This document shows, piece after piece, positions 18,392 through 27,783 of a DNA stretch of 32,232 nucleotides (position 1 is the stretch's first letter; each line of letters starts with the position of its first letter). Both the position numbers and the translations under genes were made by a program. The stretch comes from Deltaproteobacteria bacterium (GTDB taxonomy: Bacteria; Myxococcota_A; UBA9160; SZUA-336), in contig JAFDDB010000026.1 in NCBI GenBank assembly GCA_019311115.1, positions 1 through 32,232 on the forward strand, given 5' to 3'. The notes under the pieces are model-generated. The model ran no database searches. It saw only the letters and a program-made list of their open reading frames with translations, and was not told the origin of the DNA.

Positions 18392-19506
18392 GCCGTCTCG
18401 AGCAGGATCTCGATCGGCTCGTCGTCGCGGTGCGGAAAGACCCAGCCGGAGTCCAGGCTGTCGAACTGGCGAGCCAGCTCCGTGGCTCGCGCCTCGTCCT
18501 CGAAGCTCTGGCGCACCTCGGTGCGCAGCTGCTCGCGCTGCTCCCGCGGGCGCTGAGTCGCCATGCCGCGCAGCTGCCGCTTGAAGATCTCGTCCACCAC
18601 CTGCTGGCCCGGGATCTCCCGCTTGCCGTCCTCGGAACGCAGGGTCCGGGCGCGCAGCTCGGAGAGCGCCGTGCGCAGGTACTGCACGTGCGGCTTCTCG
18701 TCCGACTGGATGTGCGCGACCATCGCCGCCCCCGCCGCCGGATCGGCCGACACCTCGGGGTCACCGAGCAGCTGCTTGGCCCACTCGAAGACGTCCTCGG
18801 CGAAGATCTCGATCACCATCACGTTCGACATGACGCTGATGAGCGCCTCCATGCGCTCCGAGAGGTCGGGGAACGCGCGCTCTGGACGGCTGCGTCGCTG
18901 GCCCGACATCATCTGCAGCAGTACGTCTTCGGGAACCTCGGGCTTGTCGAGCCCCAGGTCGCGAGCCGCTTCCCACATCTGCTTGTGGCCGCCCTCGCTG
19001 CGGTGGCCGGCCTCGTCGCGCGCGTGCGCTTCGAGCAGCCCCTGGTCCAGGTGTGCGAGCGCGGTGCCGTCGATGTTCTCTACGATCTCGCCGCGCAGGT
19101 CGGGGAGCGGCACGTCCCGGATGCGCGCGCCGAATCCCTCGACGATGGAGATGAGGGTGAGCGAGCGCGTGATCGGGTCGACCACGCCCTGCTGGAGCAG
19201 CAGCTTCGCCTGCGCGTAATTCGGGTAGTGCGGAGGCACGTAGCGCGTCGGCAGCGAGATCAGCGCATGGCCCTCGTCCAGCAGCCGGCGCTGCCAGTTC
19301 TGGATCGCCGGCGTACGGAAGAGGCAGCGCGGCGAGACGTAGTCGCCGTCCAGGAAGCCGCCGTGGCAGAGCACGCCGCCCGCAATGAGTGGCTCTTCGT
19401 GCGGGTCGTTCGCCAGCAGCTGCTGCGGCGTGAACTCGAGCTGGCCGGGTGCCGCTCCCGACGCGATCTCGTCGGGGAGCGGAGTCTGGATCGACGGTGT
19501 CGCCAT
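18388..19506 (-). CDS. Putative ferritin-like di-iron protein coupled to UbiB-family kinase
   Basis: Protein of 372 residues that I do not recognise as a named family. It contains two ExxH motifs, DEAGH (Glu165-His168) and DEKPH (Glu270-His273), in helical contexts about 105 residues apart. Further acidic residues lie in other predicted helices: Glu123 (SIVEGFGARI) and Glu233/Glu237 (VIEIFAEDVFEW). This E...ExxH...E...ExxH spacing is the hallmark of ferritin-like di-iron carboxylate proteins (ribonucleotide reductase R2, Coq7, fatty-acid desaturases), so an oxygen-dependent oxidase or hydroxylase is suggested. No signal peptide or membrane helix is seen. ATG 19506 has a GGAGG site; upstream codons in the same frame are Ala/Arg-rich and unlikely to be coding. 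Overlap with the UbiB gene suggests a joint role, perhaps in quinone or lipid oxidation. Confidence 0.7.
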   Translation of the reverse strand: MATPSIQTPLPDEIASGAAPGQLEFTPQQLLANDPHEEPLIAGGVLCHGGFLDGDYVSPRCLFRTPAIQNWQRRLLDEGHALISLPTRYVPPHYPNYAQAKLLLQQGVVDPITRSLTLISIVEGFGARIRDVPLPDLRGEIVENIDGTALAHLDQGLLEAHARDEAGHRSEGGHKQMWEAARDLGLDKPEVPEDVLLQMMSGQRRSRPERAFPDLSERMEALISVMSNVMVIEIFAEDVFEWAKQLLGDPEVSADPAAGAAMVAHIQSDEKPHVQYLRTALSELRARTLRSEDGKREIPGQQVVDEIFKRQLRGMATQRPREQREQLRTEVRQSFEDEARATELARQFDSLDSGWVFPHRDDEPIEILLETA

Positions 19507-19514
19507 GGCGTCCT

Positions 19515-19547
19515 CCGTGGGCAGGGTCCCCGCCGTGGGCGGGGTCC
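19515..19547 (-). repeat. 15-bp direct repeat in the leader of the di-iron gene
   Basis: CCGTGGGCAGGGTCC (19515-19529) recurs as CCGTGGGCGGGGTCC (19533-19547), 18 bp apart with one mismatch. The copy nearer the gene supplies part of the ribosome binding site (CACGGAGG on the minus strand). It may be a regulator site or a local duplication. Confidence 0.5.
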
Positions 19548-19610
19548 GGGGAACCCAGGATCGCAGCTCGCCCCGGACGGGGCAAGGCCGCACCGCGGGC
19601 TCGGGGAGCG

Positions 19611-21038
19611 CTAGTGGAAGCCGGGCAGGAACTCGCGCTCGGCTTCGAACATCTCGAGCGTCATGCGCCGGACCTCGTCGGGCGTGCACACCGCCGCTGT
19701 GAGGGGATCGAGCAGCAGGGCCTGCACCGCAGCTTCGACGCTGCGCTCGATCGCGGCCTGGGCGCCGAGCTCGTACACGAACATGTGGCTCGAGCAGATC
19801 GCAGCCATCTGAGGTGGGAGCCGTCCGTACACCGTGGGTGCGAAGCCGTTGCGGTCGACCATGCACGCCACCTCGACGATCCCGTCGCCCGGCAGGTTCT
19901 CGATCGCCGGACCGGCGCCGCGGCTCCGGTTGGGGACGTTTCCGTGGATGCGGTAGGGCTGGTCCTTCTCGCGCGCCTCGATGATCCAGCTGGCGTACTC
20001 CCAGCTGCGCTTCCAGTCGATCGGCTCGTCGCCGTGGAGCATGGCGAGCCGCGAGCGGTCGGCCTCGCGCCGCCAGTCGGGCCAGTGGTCGGCGTAGAAG
20101 CTCGAGCCGCCCTCGTAGCCGTCGCGGCAGTAGGCGTCACGCGCCTCGGCGCTCTTCCGGTAATACGGAAGATACTCGCTCAGGTGGCCGGAACTCTCCG
20201 TGATGAACGCCCCGAAGTGGAGCATCATGTCCTTGCGCACCAGGTCGCCCGCGTCGTCCGGGTCGGCGGGCTGGCCCGCCAGGTCCGCGCGCGCCTGCTC
20301 GAACAGGCCGGGGTACAGCTCGCGTCCGCCGCTCCGGAGCCGCGTGAACCACGCCAGGTGGTTGATGCCGGCGCACTCCCACTCCAGGTCGCGGAATCGC
20401 ACGCCGGCGCGCCGGGCGAGCAGCGAGCTCGTCGCCTGCACTGAGTGGCACAGCCCCACGACGCGCATCGTGCTCTCGCGCGCCGCGGCCAGGCACATCA
20501 TGCTCATCGGGTTGGTGTAGTTCAGGACGATCGCGTCGGGGCAGAGGCGCTCGGCGTCGCGTAGCACGTCGAGCCATACGGGGATGGTGCGCAGTCCCTT
20601 GAACAGGCCGCCCGGCCCGATGGTGTCCCCGATGCACTGGTCGACCCCGTACCGTGCGGGAATGTCGTTGTCGATGCGCACGCAGTCGACGCCGCTCACC
20701 TCGATGCAGTTCACCAGGTAGTGGGAGCCCTCGAGCAGGTCCGTGCGCTTGGTGGACGACTCGACCGTCCAGCCGTCGCGGCCGAGCGACGCGATCAGCT
20801 TCTCGATCAGGGCGTGCATCGTCCCGAGCCGGTTCTCGTCGATGTCGCACAGCGCGATCTGCCCGCGCTCTGCGCCGGGAGTGCGCAGGACGTCGTTCAC
20901 GAGCCGCGGCGTGAAGCTGCTGCCGGCTCCGAGCATGGCGATCCGGACCGGCCGCGAGAACTCGCCCGGGAGGCCCCGTTCCTCGGCGTCCCGTGTGTGC
21001 GCGGCGTGTCCCCGCGTCTTCTCGTCCGCGCCGCTCAT
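19611..21038 (-). CDS. Glycoside hydrolase family 4 (NAD/metal-dependent glycosidase)
   Basis: Family 4 glycosidase of 475 residues. GH4 enzymes cleave alpha- or beta-glycosides by an oxidation-elimination mechanism that needs NAD+ and usually Mn2+. Visible landmarks are the Rossmann start IAMLGAGSSFTPRLV (33-47), CDIDENR, the NYTNPMSM loop (173-180), Cys197-His198 (LCHSV) as metal ligands, and Asn226-His227 (GINHLAW). The sequence CHSVQ-GINHLAWF is closer to MelA-like alpha-galactosidases than to the 6-phospho-glucosidases, but this is only pattern recall. An extra ~30-residue N-terminus precedes the Rossmann fold. ATG 21038 has GGGAGG upstream. No sugar transporter or PTS gene is adjacent, so its substrate remains open. 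Confidence 0.9.
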   Translation of the reverse strand: MSGADEKTRGHAAHTRDAEERGLPGEFSRPVRIAMLGAGSSFTPRLVNDVLRTPGAERGQIALCDIDENRLGTMHALIEKLIASLGRDGWTVESSTKRTDLLEGSHYLVNCIEVSGVDCVRIDNDIPARYGVDQCIGDTIGPGGLFKGLRTIPVWLDVLRDAERLCPDAIVLNYTNPMSMMCLAAARESTMRVVGLCHSVQATSSLLARRAGVRFRDLEWECAGINHLAWFTRLRSGGRELYPGLFEQARADLAGQPADPDDAGDLVRKDMMLHFGAFITESSGHLSEYLPYYRKSAEARDAYCRDGYEGGSSFYADHWPDWRREADRSRLAMLHGDEPIDWKRSWEYASWIIEAREKDQPYRIHGNVPNRSRGAGPAIENLPGDGIVEVACMVDRNGFAPTVYGRLPPQMAAICSSHMFVYELGAQAAIERSVEAAVQALLLDPLTAAVCTPDEVRRMTLEMFEAEREFLPGFH

Positions 21039-21194
21039 GTCCGCCTCCCGCGTGCCGATCCGGGTTCCATCCGACCGAGTTCTACCAGAGATTCTCGGGC
21101 TACGCCGCGCTGTTGGCCGTGCCTGCGGCCCTCACGCAGTGGGCCCTCCGCGGGCGGTAGACTCCCTCTCGGAACCCACGACGGTGAACCCGCG

Positions 21195-22284
<1,090 letters not shown>

Positions 22285-22288
<4 letters not shown>

Positions 22289-22860
22289 GCGATCGAGCGC
22301 TCGAGATCCGGCTGAGGCCGCGCGCGCTGCGCTGGATCGGGGTCGCAGCGCTCGTCGGCCTGGTCGGACTCGGGGCCTGCTCGCAGGCGCTGTACTGGAT
22401 GCCCGGGATCGAGGACCCCACTCGACTCCTGGAGAGGTTCCTGGGCGGCGGGCCGTTCAGCGTGCAGACCTGGGCCGTCTGTGCCCTGTGGCTCGTCTGC
22501 GCGTTGCTCGCCGCCCCGCGCAGTGCGCCGTGGGCCGCGCTCCTCGCCGTGGTGTCGCTCAACGAGTTCGTCGCTTTCCGCGACCTTTCCCCGGACGCAG
22601 CGTTGAAGGTCACCTTCGTCGCGGCGGCGCTCGGCGTCCCCGCCGCGCTCGTCTTCGGGTTGCTCCGCCCGGCGTTCCGGCGCGAGTCGCTGGCGGCCGG
22701 CCTCTTCGCGGCGAGTGTCTGCGCGGCCACGCTTCCGCTCGACTCGTGGCTCCGGTTTGCCGGCGAGGCCGCGGAACTCGTCGCGGGTGGCGTCCTGGCC
22801 TACGCGCTCGCCGATGCGCTGGCCGATCGCGCGTCGACGACGCGCACTTCGCCGACGTAG
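22285..22860 (+). CDS. Small integral membrane protein, probable CTG start
   Basis: Membrane protein of about 191 residues with five or so hydrophobic helices, beginning with a basic N-terminus (EIRLRPRALRW) and a helix near 17-35. No ATG or GTG lies at the natural N-terminus. A strong GGAGGAAG (22272-22279) sits six bases before CTG 22285, which overlaps the preceding gene's TGA as CTGA. I therefore call a rare CTG start coupled to the upstream gene. A GTG near 22207 is possible but lies deep inside that gene. The 3' end overlaps the convergent gene at 22800 by 61 bp. No family is recognised. Confidence 0.62.
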
Positions 22861-23513
22861 GCGAGCAGCGCCAGGAAGAAGAGACAGAGCCCCGCGATCT
22901 CGAAGGACTCCGAGAGCCAGGCCCACAGACCGGATCCCAGGTCCTCGCCGTAACGCTCGTACCAGGCCGCGGTCGGGAACTCGAGCAGCAGGGCGCCCGT
23001 CACGTACACGCTGCCCGCCACCATGAAGCGTCGCCCGAACGGGGACGGCAGCGCCCGCAGGAAGCGCAGGTAGGCCAGGCCGATCGCGGCGACGGCGATG
23101 CCCACGGGCAGGACCCACGGGTAGTAGAGGACGCCGCCGGTTCCGAGCGACTCGCGCAGCGGATCGTTCAGGCCCTCGTGGATCACGATCGCCTCGTCGC
23201 ACGAGATGTAGAAGAAGGCGATCGAGAGACCGAGCCAGTACAGCCCGAGGGGCTCGGAGCGGTCCCGCACGCCGCGGAAGATCGCGAAGAGCAGCAGCGC
23301 GCTCAGGAAGAGCAGCGCGAACGAGAACCAGGTGGGGACGTTGGACTCGTAGGCCAGGTTGAAGAAGAGGTCGAGTCGCGTGAGGACGGGGGTGTCGTAG
23401 ACGTAAGCGGCGACCTCGGTGAAGAGCCCCAGGCCGATCAGCAGCGCGGCCGTGCTCCAGAGCACGCGGCCGATCGGCCGGGCGGGCACGGAGATGCGAA
23501 GAGCCGACTCCAT
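22800..23513 (-). CDS. Uncharacterised integral membrane protein
   Basis: Protein of 237 residues with six to seven predicted membrane helices. The pattern NVPTWFSFALLFLSALLL followed by FFYISCDEAIVIHEGL recalls an uncharacterised family with an NVPTWFS...DEA..HE signature. The acidic/histidine DEAIVIHE motif lies at a helix edge and may bind a metal or proton; this is speculation. The C-terminus is a low-complexity SASASASA tail located in the overlap with the opposite gene. The gene lies 38 bp downstream of the fused spermidine synthase-like gene on the same strand and is probably co-transcribed. ATG 23513 has only a weak ribosome site. Confidence 0.8.
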   Translation of the reverse strand: MESALRISVPARPIGRVLWSTAALLIGLGLFTEVAAYVYDTPVLTRLDLFFNLAYESNVPTWFSFALLFLSALLLFAIFRGVRDRSEPLGLYWLGLSIAFFYISCDEAIVIHEGLNDPLRESLGTGGVLYYPWVLPVGIAVAAIGLAYLRFLRALPSPFGRRFMVAGSVYVTGALLLEFPTAAWYERYGEDLGSGLWAWLSESFEIAGLCLFFLALLAYVGEVRVVDARSASASASA

Positions 23514-23551
23514 TGCCCTGGAGTGTATCGCCTGCGGCCTCGCGCCCGTGG

Positions 23552-26152
23552 CTACTCGCCCGAAGCCGGTTCGGGGCGCTCGGCCTTGCGTGCGAGCTCG
23601 TGGAGTACCCGCGAGATCTCCGCCACGGACGGGTTGCGCTTCTCGGCCGCGCGGATCGCGAGCAGCGCGCGCTCCCAGTCCCCCTCGTCTCCGTACCGTC
23701 CGGCGAGGGCGACGAGCTCCTCGAGCTGATGCGTCGCGTCGATCGGCACCTCCGCTGCGCTCGCGAGCAGCGCCCGGTTCTGTCTCATCGTGTCCTCGTG
23801 CATCCGCAGAGGGGCGGCGTACTCGATACGCATATTGTCGTCGGTGTTCAGCTCGACCCCCTGCGTGAGCGACACGATCGCGTCCCGGTCGAACTGGTAG
23901 CGCAGCAGCACGTCGACGGGGCTGCGGATCCCGGCCAGGATCAGGTCGTCCTGCACCGCCTCGCGTCCGACGAGCGCGCGCCGGATCCGGTCCGTGTCGA
24001 GCGGAAGCGGCTCGGCGCTGCCGACCAGGATCAGGTCCGAGTCGCCGACCGAGAACACGCGCACGTGGTCGTAGACCGACGCGAAGGTTGCGAGCAGCGA
24101 CCGCAGGTCGTCCCACCCCATTCCGTAGCTGTGGAGCCACTGCGCCCACACGCCGCCCTTCGCGAGCTTGCGGCGTCCCAGCTCGAAGAAGTCGCGCGTG
24201 AACAGGCTCGCGACCCCCGAGAGCCACGGGTTCGAGGGCTCGGCGGTGACCACGTCGTAGCTCCCGTCGGGCATGCGCAGCAGGTGGTTCCGCGCGTCGT
24301 TCAGCCAGACCCGCGTGCGGGGGTCGTCGAGCGGTCGGTGGTTGTAGTCGTTGAAGAACTCGAGCGCATCGATGACGAGCGGCTCGATCTCGACCAGGTC
24401 GATCTGCCGGGGCGCCGGGTGCAGCGCGATCGAGCCGGCCGTCATGCCGCTCGCCAGGCCGAGCACCATGACGCGGTCCGCGTCGGGACGGAAGAGCATG
24501 GGCAGGTGCGCGAGCAGGACCTGTGTGTCCAGGTCGTGGTGGCTGGAAGCGTCGACCTTGCCGTTGTGCGCCAGCCAGATGTTCCCCGTCTCGCGGCCGC
24601 GGGCGACGGTGACGATCGACGACAGCCCCTCGTCGTAGAAGAGCAGCTCGTAGGGGTGGATCGCCGCCTCGATCACGGCTGCGCGGCTTCCGTTCTCCAG
24701 GCGCGACGCGTACAGGAACATGCCCGAGGACATGAGCAGCGGGTTCCAGGCCGGGACCAGCAGCGTCACACCGGCGAGGACCGCGCACGCGGCCGCCGGC
24801 CAGGACGCAGCGCGGACGCGGCCTCGCACCACGGCGCGTGCCAGCAGGAGCGCGGCGAAGCCGCCGCCGAGCTCGAGCCAGGCCGCGGCCTGCACGGCCC
24901 CGCGCAGGTGGAGCCAGGGCAGCAGTACGAAGCCGCCGGCGACGGCGCCGGCCACGCCGCCCAGCGTGTTGGCGGCGTAGAGGTATCCGACGGGCGCGCA
25001 GAGTTCGCGTCCCGGACGCGCCGCGATCCGTACCAGGTAGGTGAAGGCCGCTCCCATGCCGAGTGCCGGGGGCAGCATGAGCGCGATGGCGAGGCCGACC
25101 TCGGCAGGAAAGAGCAGCGCCGGTGCGGGACCGGTGACGTGGAACAGCCAGGCGAACGCGAACGGAAGCTGCCCGTAGCCGAGCACGGCCAGCGAGGCGA
25201 GCACGGCGATTCCGCCCTGGATCGCGGCGAACTCGCGGAGCAGGCGCGTGCGGCCGCCGTTCGCAGCTGCGCGGTCTGCGGCGAACCCGCCGGTCCAGCC
25301 GCCCGCGCCGATCCCGACGAGGAAGGAGACCAGCATGATGCTGAACGAGTACGCGCTGCCGCCCAGGATCAGCGTGAGCAGGCGGAACCACGCGACCTCG
25401 AAGAGCAGTGCGGCAAAGCCGCAGAGCGCGGCCAGGGCCAGCAGGCGCCGGGTCGCGGGCGGCCCGTCGGGCTCGGCCCGCTGCGGCGTCAGAGCCGCGG
25501 AGCGCTGGGACAGCGCCAGCGCGAGCAGCGCCAGCCCGCCGTTCGCCGCGGCGCAGCTGAACGTCGTGGTGGAGAGACCGAGCCGGGGCAGGAGCACGAA
25601 GCCCGCGAGTCCCGCGCCGAGCACCGCGCCGAGCGTGTTCGCTCCGTAGAGAGCGCCGACGTCGCGGCCGCTGCGTCCCGCTTCGTGGCGCACGAACCGC
25701 GCCAGCACCGGGAGGGTCGCGCCCATGCACAGCGTCGGCGGCAGCAGCAGGGCGCCGACGACCGCCAGCTGGAAGCCACCGAAGAGGAGCGGTCCCGGCT
25801 CGAAGGCGGCGGCGAACCCTGTGTAGATCGGGGTCACGCCCGCGAGCAGCCACGGGAAGGCGAGGGCGTACAGGCCGATGCTCCCCTCGAGCCAGGCGTA
25901 GACGCGCAGCGGGTGGACCGTGCGCTCGCCGAGGCGCGCGCCGGCCAGGGCGCCTCCCGCCAGGCCCGCCATGAAGCCCGCGAGCACGGTCGCCACAGCG
26001 AGCTGGCTTGCCCCGAAGACGAGCTGGAGCTGGCGCGCCCAGACCGTCTCGTAGACCAGCGACGTGGCGCCGCTTGCGAGAAAGAGCGCGATCAGCGCCG
26101 CGAACGGCGCGTGCCCGTTCGGGGTGTCGGACGCCTGCGGATCCAAGGCCAT
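23552..26152 (-). CDS. Fused MFS-like/spermidine synthase-like membrane protein
   Basis: Two-part protein of about 866 residues. The N-terminal half has roughly a dozen or more membrane helices (from ALIALFLASGATSLVYETVWARQL, the usual start of this family). The C-terminal half is a SAM-binding, spermidine synthase-like domain: NGKVDASS, VMVLGLASGMTAGSIA (nucleotide loop), IDLVEIEPLVIDA, DARNHL, and TAEPSNPWLSG. Such fusions are common but their product is mostly unknown; polyamine synthesis is not assured. The last ~60 residues form a charged helical tail. ATG 26152 is chosen because conserved sequence starts just after it; the frame stays open to TTG 26299 and ATG 26278, adding an Arg/Pro-rich stretch, and none has a good ribosome site. 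Confidence 0.85.
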   Translation of the reverse strand: MALDPQASDTPNGHAPFAALIALFLASGATSLVYETVWARQLQLVFGASQLAVATVLAGFMAGLAGGALAGARLGERTVHPLRVYAWLEGSIGLYALAFPWLLAGVTPIYTGFAAAFEPGPLLFGGFQLAVVGALLLPPTLCMGATLPVLARFVRHEAGRSGRDVGALYGANTLGAVLGAGLAGFVLLPRLGLSTTTFSCAAANGGLALLALALSQRSAALTPQRAEPDGPPATRRLLALAALCGFAALLFEVAWFRLLTLILGGSAYSFSIMLVSFLVGIGAGGWTGGFAADRAAANGGRTRLLREFAAIQGGIAVLASLAVLGYGQLPFAFAWLFHVTGPAPALLFPAEVGLAIALMLPPALGMGAAFTYLVRIAARPGRELCAPVGYLYAANTLGGVAGAVAGGFVLLPWLHLRGAVQAAAWLELGGGFAALLLARAVVRGRVRAASWPAAACAVLAGVTLLVPAWNPLLMSSGMFLYASRLENGSRAAVIEAAIHPYELLFYDEGLSSIVTVARGRETGNIWLAHNGKVDASSHHDLDTQVLLAHLPMLFRPDADRVMVLGLASGMTAGSIALHPAPRQIDLVEIEPLVIDALEFFNDYNHRPLDDPRTRVWLNDARNHLLRMPDGSYDVVTAEPSNPWLSGVASLFTRDFFELGRRKLAKGGVWAQWLHSYGMGWDDLRSLLATFASVYDHVRVFSVGDSDLILVGSAEPLPLDTDRIRRALVGREAVQDDLILAGIRSPVDVLLRYQFDRDAIVSLTQGVELNTDDNMRIEYAAPLRMHEDTMRQNRALLASAAEVPIDATHQLEELVALAGRYGDEGDWERALLAIRAAEKRNPSVAEISRVLHELARKAERPEPASGE

Positions 26153-26360
26153 GCGGAGCGCATCGGCAGAAGTACGCAAGAGGTTCAGCCAAGGCCGCGC
26201 CGGTGCACGGAGCGGCCCGGGGTGGGAGGGGTTCGCGCGGCGGAGTCGAGCGCCCGGGGACGGAGGGCGCCGGCTCATGGCCACGCGCGCGCGTGCCAAG
26301 ACACCGCGGTGCTACCAGGAGACTCGAACGGGTCGGTTCGGGTGCGGCGTGCCGGGCTCG

Positions 26361-26382
26361 CGCGCGCGGCGTCTCCGCCGCG
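26361..26382. promoter_or_regulatory. Strong GC hairpin, 9-bp stem
   Basis: CGCGCGGCG (26361-26369) and CGCCGCGCG (26374-26382) form a perfect 9-bp stem with the 4-nt loop TCTC. No T-tract follows on either strand, so it is not a standard intrinsic terminator. Confidence 0.6.
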
Positions 26383-26447
26383 CGAGGATTCCAAGGATCC
26401 GTGTCGGTCCCGGCGCGTGTGTCCGTGGTGACGCGCCTCACCTTCGG

Positions 26448-26475
26448 GATCGCAACCTCCCGGGAGCTTGCGATC
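26448..26475. promoter_or_regulatory. 28-bp near-perfect palindrome
   Basis: The left arm GATCGCAACCTCCC and right arm GGGAGCTTGCGATC pair at 13 of 14 positions with no spacer. The size and symmetry suit a dimeric DNA-binding protein or a cruciform. It lies 84 bp before the exporter start codon. Confidence 0.65.
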
Positions 26476-26489
26476 AGGGGTTGCCCCTG
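26475..26489. promoter_or_regulatory. Short palindrome CAGGGG-TTG-CCCCTG
   Basis: A perfect 6-bp dyad with a 3-nt centre that abuts the 28-bp palindrome and precedes the AT-rich operator. Confidence 0.5.
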
Positions 26490-26494
26490 GTGAC

Positions 26495-26522
26495 CTAGTG
26501 TACTAATCGAATAGAACACTAG
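26495..26522. promoter_or_regulatory. TetR-like operator candidate
   Basis: CTAGTGTACTA (26495-26505), a 6-nt spacer and TAGAACACTAG (26512-26522) form a dyad matching at 10 of 11 positions. It is strikingly AT-rich against the surrounding sequence and overlaps -10-like hexamers (TACTAA, TAGAAC), as expected for a repressor operator over a promoter. Symmetry and length resemble TetR-family operators. It lies 36 bp before the exporter start. No regulator gene is adjacent, so the regulator must be encoded elsewhere. Confidence 0.6.
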
Positions 26523-26558
26523 ATCTCGAATCCCGGGAGCCGGGCAGGACGTCTGCGA

Positions 26559-27773
26559 ATGAACGTCTTCAAGATGGGGTGGCGCGGCATCTGGCGGAAC
26601 CGGCGGCGCACCGGGGTCACGGTGGCTGCGACCAGCCTGGGGCTGCTCACCATGATCCTCTACGCGGGGCTGATGGAGGGCTACCTGCGCGGGATGGAGG
26701 CGAGCGTTCTCGACCTCGAGGTCGGCGACATGCAGGTCCACGCCGACGACTACCGCGAGAATCCCTCGATCTACACGCGGATCCAGGATCCCGAGGCGCT
26801 CATCGCTCCCCTCGAGGCGGCGGGGCTGCGCGCCACCGGCCGTCTGCTGGCCTTTGGCATGGCGGCGTCAGGCGACGCCTCGGCCGGCGTCTCGTTCCGC
26901 GGCGTGGACGTCGAGCGCGACGCCCGCGTGAGCCTCATCCACGACCAGCTCGCCCAGGGCTCGTGGCTCGACCCCGCCGAGCCGAGCCAGGTCGTCCTGG
27001 GCCGGCGCATCGCCCGCACGCTCGCCGTCGAGCCGGGGGACGAGCTGCTGGTGCTCAGCCAGGGGGCGGACGGCAGCATGGCCTACGACCTGTACACGGT
27101 GCGCGGGATCCTGCTCGGCGTGAGCGCCGCGACCGATCGCACCGGCATGTTCATGACGCAGGCCGCGTTCCGCGAGCTCTTCGTCGTGCCCGACGGCGTC
27201 CACCAGATCATCGTGCGCCGCCCTGCGGACCTGGACCTGGCGTCGGCCGCCGTGCGCGTTCAGGGCCTGGCGGGGGCGCTCGACGTGCGCACCTGGCGGC
27301 AGCTGTTGCCGACGGTGGCGTCGATGATGGACTCCGCGCGCGCCGCGATCGTCGTCATGTTCGTCATCATCTACATCGCGATCGGCATCCTGATCCTGAA
27401 CGCCATGCTGATGGCCGTCTTCGAGCGCGTGCGCGAGTTCGGCGTCATGAAGGCGCTGGGCGTGAGTCCCCTCGGCGTGCTGCGGCTGATCCTGGTCGAG
27501 AGCGCCATCATGACGGGGATCGCCATCGCCATCGGCGTCGGGCTCGGCGTGCCCGGGTTGATCTACCTGTCCGAGGTCGGCCTCAACCTCTCGAGTCTCG
27601 CGGGCGTGTCGATCATGGGGCTCGCGATGGATCCGCACTGGCGTGCCGTGATCACGCCCGACGTCTTCCGCCTGCCGATCGTGACGCTGGTCAGCATCGT
27701 CGCGATCGCCGTCGTGTACCCCGCCGTCAAGGCGTCGCTCATCAGCCCGATCGAGGCCATGCGCTACCGCTAG
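26559..27773 (+). CDS. ABC transporter permease, FtsX/MacB/LolC-like (first subunit)
   Basis: Permease of 404 residues of the MacB/LolCE type. It has an N-terminal cytoplasmic start (FKMGWRGIWRNRRRT), a first membrane helix near 20-42, a large periplasmic domain (about 45-265), then three helices from about 268 with FERVREFGVMKALGVSP, the coupling motif of FtsX-domain permeases, and an ending PIEAMRYR. It is the first gene of a three-gene operon, 10 bp before the second permease, and probably forms a heterodimer with it. Relatives move lipoproteins, lipids or peptides from the inner membrane outward. The ribosome site is weak (GCAGGA). Confidence 0.9.
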   Translation: MNVFKMGWRGIWRNRRRTGVTVAATSLGLLTMILYAGLMEGYLRGMEASVLDLEVGDMQVHADDYRENPSIYTRIQDPEALIAPLEAAGLRATGRLLAFGMAASGDASAGVSFRGVDVERDARVSLIHDQLAQGSWLDPAEPSQVVLGRRIARTLAVEPGDELLVLSQGADGSMAYDLYTVRGILLGVSAATDRTGMFMTQAAFRELFVVPDGVHQIIVRRPADLDLASAAVRVQGLAGALDVRTWRQLLPTVASMMDSARAAIVVMFVIIYIAIGILILNAMLMAVFERVREFGVMKALGVSPLGVLRLILVESAIMTGIAIAIGVGLGVPGLIYLSEVGLNLSSLAGVSIMGLAMDPHWRAVITPDVFRLPIVTLVSIVAIAVVYPAVKASLISPIEAMRYR

Positions 27774-27783
27774 AGGAGACGAC

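Larger units (their letters stand above)
26153..26558. other. Divergent intergenic region with stacked dyads
   Basis: This 406-bp gap separates the minus-strand synthase gene from the plus-strand exporter operon. Its left part may encode an N-terminal extension of the synthase. Its right part holds a GC hairpin (26361-26382) and three successive palindromes (26448-26475, 26475-26489, 26495-26522), listed separately. TCCCGGGAGC occurs at 26458-26467 and again at 26531-26540. No small ORF looks coding. Confidence 0.7.
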
